A stretch of DNA of 9,431 bases from Actinomycetota bacterium (GTDB lineage: Bacteria; Actinomycetota; Acidimicrobiia; Acidimicrobiales; JACDEA01). Each line of letters starts with the position of its first letter. The first letter of the stretch is position 1. The notes below the pieces were generated by a model. The model searched no databases. It saw nothing but the letters and a program-made list of their open reading frames with translations, and was not told where the DNA came from. Shown here piece by piece: positions 7,585 through 9,431 of this stretch. A program made the translations under genes and the position numbers. The DNA lies in assembly GCA_013816725.1 (NCBI GenBank), contig JACDEA010000021.1:4284-13714 (forward strand). The letters run 5' to 3'.

Positions 7585-7616
7585 TCGACAGGACCCAAAC
7601 CTTCGGTCCGTAGACT
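7585..7616 (+). promoter_or_regulatory. Candidate promoter for a near-leaderless transcript
   Basis: TAGACT at 7611-7616 fits the actinobacterial -10 pattern TANNNT and ends nine bases before the ATG at 7626. TCGACA at 7585-7590 could be a -35 box, though the 20-base spacer is long. No Shine-Dalgarno site precedes the ATG. Transcription would start at or within a few bases of the start codon, as is common in actinobacteria. This is inference from sequence only. Confidence 0.4.
7591..7609. repeat. Short inverted repeat between the putative -35 and -10
   Basis: GGACC (7591-7595) and GGTCC (7605-7609) are perfect inverted arms of five bases around a nine-base loop. The arms fall between the putative promoter boxes, so an operator is possible. 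The stem is too weak, and lacks a T-run, to be called a terminator for the carbamoyltransferase unit. Chance occurrence in GC-rich DNA is quite possible. Confidence 0.25.
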
Positions 7617-7625
7617 GGCGCACAC

Positions 7626-8615
7626 ATGACACGGAGCTACCTCGTGACGGGGGGCGCCGGTTTCATCGGCTCCCACCTCGTCGACGCGCTCCTCGCTCGG
7701 GGCGACACGGTTGTCGCGCTCGACACCCTCGCCACCGGCCGGCTCGGCAACCTCGACGCCGCGTCCGGGCATCCGAACTTCACCTTCGTGCAGGGTTCGA
7801 TCCTCGACGAGCTGGTGGTCGACGACCTGGCCCACCAGTGCGACGTGATCGTGCACCTGGCCGCCGCCGTCGGCGTCAAGCTCATCGTCGAGCAGCCGCT
7901 GAAGTCGCTCACCACCAACATCCGCGGTTCGGAGATTGTCGTCGAGGCCGCGCACCGCTACCGCCGCCGCCTCCTCATGGCCAGCACGTCGGAGATCTAC
8001 GGCAAGTCGTCCGGCCTCCTCACCGAGGACTCCGACCGCGTGCTCGGCTCGAACACGGTGGCGCGCTGGGCCTACGCCACGGCCAAGTCGGTCGACGAGG
8101 TGCTGGCCTACGCCTATTACAAGGAGCGCGGGCTGCCAACCACCGTGGTGCGCCTGTTCAACACGGTCGGGCCGCGCCAGAGCGCTGCCTACGGCATGGT
8201 GATCCCGCGACTGGTCCGCCAGGCGGTGGCCAACGAGCCGTTGACGGTCTTCGGCGACGGGCAGCAGACGCGCTGCTTCTGTCACATCGGCGACGTCGTG
8301 CGCGCCGCGCTCCTCCTCCTCGACAACGACGGCTCGATCGGCGAGGTCTTCAACGTGGGCTCGCACACCCCGATCTCGATCGTCGACCTCGCCCACCGCA
8401 TCGTCGAGCGGGTGGGCAGCCAAGCGCAGGTCACGTTCATCGCCTACGAGGACGCCTACGAAGAAGGCTTCGAGGACATGCGCCGGGGCGAGCCGTCGAC
8501 CGAGAAGCTGGCGCAGCTCACGGGGTGGGAGCCGACGCTGGGGCTGGACCAGATCCTCGACGAAATGATCGCCGAGGCGCGCGAGGAGCTTCACCGGGCC
8601 GGGTTGCAGCAGTAA
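7626..8615 (+). CDS. NAD-dependent nucleotide-sugar epimerase/dehydratase (extended SDR)
   Basis: This cytoplasmic Rossmann-fold enzyme of 329 residues has the usual length for UDP-glucose 4-epimerase, UDP-glucuronate decarboxylase and related proteins, which modify a nucleotide sugar through an NAD-linked keto intermediate. It starts with VTGGAGFIGSHL (glycine motif G9-x2-G12-x2-G15) and Asp33 at the end of strand 2, which favours NAD(H) over NADP(H). The catalytic set is ASTSEIYG (Thr121/Ser122) with Tyr150 and Lys154 in YATAK. Substrate-side motifs include RLFNTVGPRQ, VFGDGQQTRCFCHIGDVV and, near residues 275-290, YEDAYEEGFEDMRRGEP, followed by LTGWEPTLGLDQIL. That pattern does not let me separate 4-epimerase from decarboxylase or 4,6-dehydratase activity. 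ATG 7626 is clear and lacks a Shine-Dalgarno site. It lies 53 bases after the carbamoyltransferase and 34 bases before the WecA-like gene, so it probably supplies a donor sugar to this locus. Confidence 0.92.
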   Translation: MTRSYLVTGGAGFIGSHLVDALLARGDTVVALDTLATGRLGNLDAASGHPNFTFVQGSILDELVVDDLAHQCDVIVHLAAAVGVKLIVEQPLKSLTTNIRGSEIVVEAAHRYRRRLLMASTSEIYGKSSGLLTEDSDRVLGSNTVARWAYATAKSVDEVLAYAYYKERGLPTTVVRLFNTVGPRQSAAYGMVIPRLVRQAVANEPLTVFGDGQQTRCFCHIGDVVRAALLLLDNDGSIGEVFNVGSHTPISIVDLAHRIVERVGSQAQVTFIAYEDAYEEGFEDMRRGEPSTEKLAQLTGWEPTLGLDQILDEMIAEAREELHRAGLQQ

Positions 8616-8637
8616 CCTGGGCCCGACTCGAGGCGAC

Positions 8638-8641
8638 GAGG
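8638..8641 (+). promoter_or_regulatory. Ribosome binding site of the WecA-like gene
   Basis: GAGG at 8638-8641 lies eight bases before the ATG at 8650, a normal spacing. It is one of the few clear Shine-Dalgarno sites in this window and decides the start of the downstream gene. Confidence 0.55.
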
Positions 8642-8649
8642 CGCGGTAC

Positions 8650-9431
8650 ATGGGGATCCCGATCAAGTTCTTGGTGGCAGGCGGTACCGCATTCCTCGGT
8701 GCGGTCGCGCTGGTCCCCCTTCTGGGCCGCGTCGCCGCCGCTTACGGCGTGATCGCCCGACCGAGCAAGGACCGCCTGCACGACACACCCACGCCGTACC
8801 TCGGGGGTTTGGCCATCGTCATCACTGCCTGCGCGGCAGCCCCGTTCCTCCACGACTGGAAACCCGAAGCCACCGTCGTCGTGCTGGCCGCCGCCGCCGT
8901 CGGCGTGCTCGGCCTCGTCGACGACGTCCGCACGGTCAAACCGCTCCGTCGCGTCGCCGTCGAAGCCATCGCGGCCACCGTCGCCGCCGCCGTCGGTGCC
9001 CGCGTCAGCATCACGGGCGGCGCCCTCGACTGGGTGATCACCGTCGTTTGGATCGTCGCCGTCGTGAATGCCTACAACCTGCTCGACAACATGGACGGCG
9101 CCGCCGGCGTCGTGGCCAGCACGACGGCGATCGCCTTGACGGTGGCCGCCGGCCTCGAGGGCCAGATCCTCGTGGGCGGGCTGGCCGCGGTCCTGGCCGG
9201 CGCCTCGCTCGGCTTCCTCGTCTACAACTGGCACCCGGCCCGCATATTCATGGGCGACGCCGGGTCGCTTTTCCTCGGCTTTCTCCTGGCGGTGATCGCG
9301 TTGGAACTGCGGTTCCCGGTGCCCACCCACGCCACCAGCGCCGTCGCCGTCCTTCTCCTCACCGGACCCGCGCTGTTCGACACCACGCTCGTGGTCATTT
9401 CCCGCTGGCGGGCGGGCACGCCCGTATACCT
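8650..9431 (+). CDS. WecA/TagO-type polyprenyl-phosphate sugar-1-phosphate transferase (partial)
   Basis: The frame is open for 260 codons and leaves the right edge; family members are usually about 320-380 residues, so the C-terminus is missing. These polytopic inner-membrane enzymes transfer a sugar-1-phosphate, commonly GlcNAc-1-P from UDP-GlcNAc, to undecaprenyl or decaprenyl phosphate, the first step of lipid-linked glycan synthesis. Visible motifs are RLHDTPTPYLGGLAI after the first membrane helix, the catalytic Asp pair D91-D92 in GLVDDVR, NAYNLLDNMDG at 140-150, and RIFMGDAGSLFLGF at 198-211. The third motif has LDNMDG where many WecA proteins have IDGxDG. Several hydrophobic helices lie between. 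The ATG has a good Shine-Dalgarno site. MraY is less likely because of the NLLDNMDG and FMGDAGS forms. It likely initiates the glycan built by the neighbouring glycosyltransferases, although it could also serve cell-wall linker synthesis. Confidence 0.93.
   Translation, partial: MGIPIKFLVAGGTAFLGAVALVPLLGRVAAAYGVIARPSKDRLHDTPTPYLGGLAIVITACAAAPFLHDWKPEATVVVLAAAAVGVLGLVDDVRTVKPLRRVAVEAIAATVAAAVGARVSITGGALDWVITVVWIVAVVNAYNLLDNMDGAAGVVASTTAIALTVAAGLEGQILVGGLAAVLAGASLGFLVYNWHPARIFMGDAGSLFLGFLLAVIALELRFPVPTHATSAVAVLLLTGPALFDTTLVVISRWRAGTPVY

Noticed and set aside
5782..7632. A 616-codon open frame on the minus strand
   Set aside because: It lies entirely opposite the carbamoyltransferase, whose motifs are unmistakable, and it shows no domain. 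Long antisense frames are expected in GC-rich coding DNA.
7392..8666. A 424-codon open frame on the minus strand opposite the SDR gene
   Set aside because: It has no recognisable motif and mirrors the codon bias of the real plus-strand gene.

Overview
The window looks like part of a surface-polysaccharide biosynthesis locus from a GC-rich actinobacterium-like organism. An Acidimicrobiia-type lineage is a guess. The grounds are high GC, GTG starts at most genes, GTGA stop/start overlaps and mostly weak or absent Shine-Dalgarno sites. Nothing in it names a species.

Left part (1 to about 3316). Three transcription directions alternate here, and the DNA is visibly less GC-rich than the rest. A truncated minus-strand gene encodes the N-terminus of a multi-spanning membrane protein resembling O-antigen polymerase/ligase proteins. 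Divergent from it is a GT4-type glycosyltransferase with an unusual four-cysteine insert. Next comes a SAM-dependent methyltransferase whose reading frame is broken three times, each time by what looks like one missing base in a G or C run. A second GT4-type glycosyltransferase converges on it from the minus strand.

Middle part (3525 to 7572). Three plus-strand genes are joined by GTGA overlaps: a GT4 glycosyltransferase with a shortened N-terminal helix, a WbuB/WcaI-like GT4 glycosyltransferase, and a NodU/CmcH/TobZ-family O-carbamoyltransferase. This reads as one translationally coupled unit that adds sugars and carbamoylates one of them or a glycan end.

Right part (7573 to 9431). After a 53-base gap with a candidate promoter placed for near-leaderless transcription comes an extended-SDR nucleotide-sugar epimerase/dehydratase. 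It is followed by the start of a WecA/TagO-type polyprenyl-phosphate sugar-1-phosphate transferase, which runs off the window. Together the genes supply lipid-carrier initiation (WecA-like), sugar-nucleotide supply (SDR), chain assembly (four GT4 enzymes), decoration (carbamoyl and possibly methyl groups) and possibly polymerisation (the left-edge membrane protein). No RNA gene, CRISPR array, transposase or attachment site was seen. I see no clearly new kind of system; the least ordinary features are the carbamoylation unit and the clustered frameshifts.
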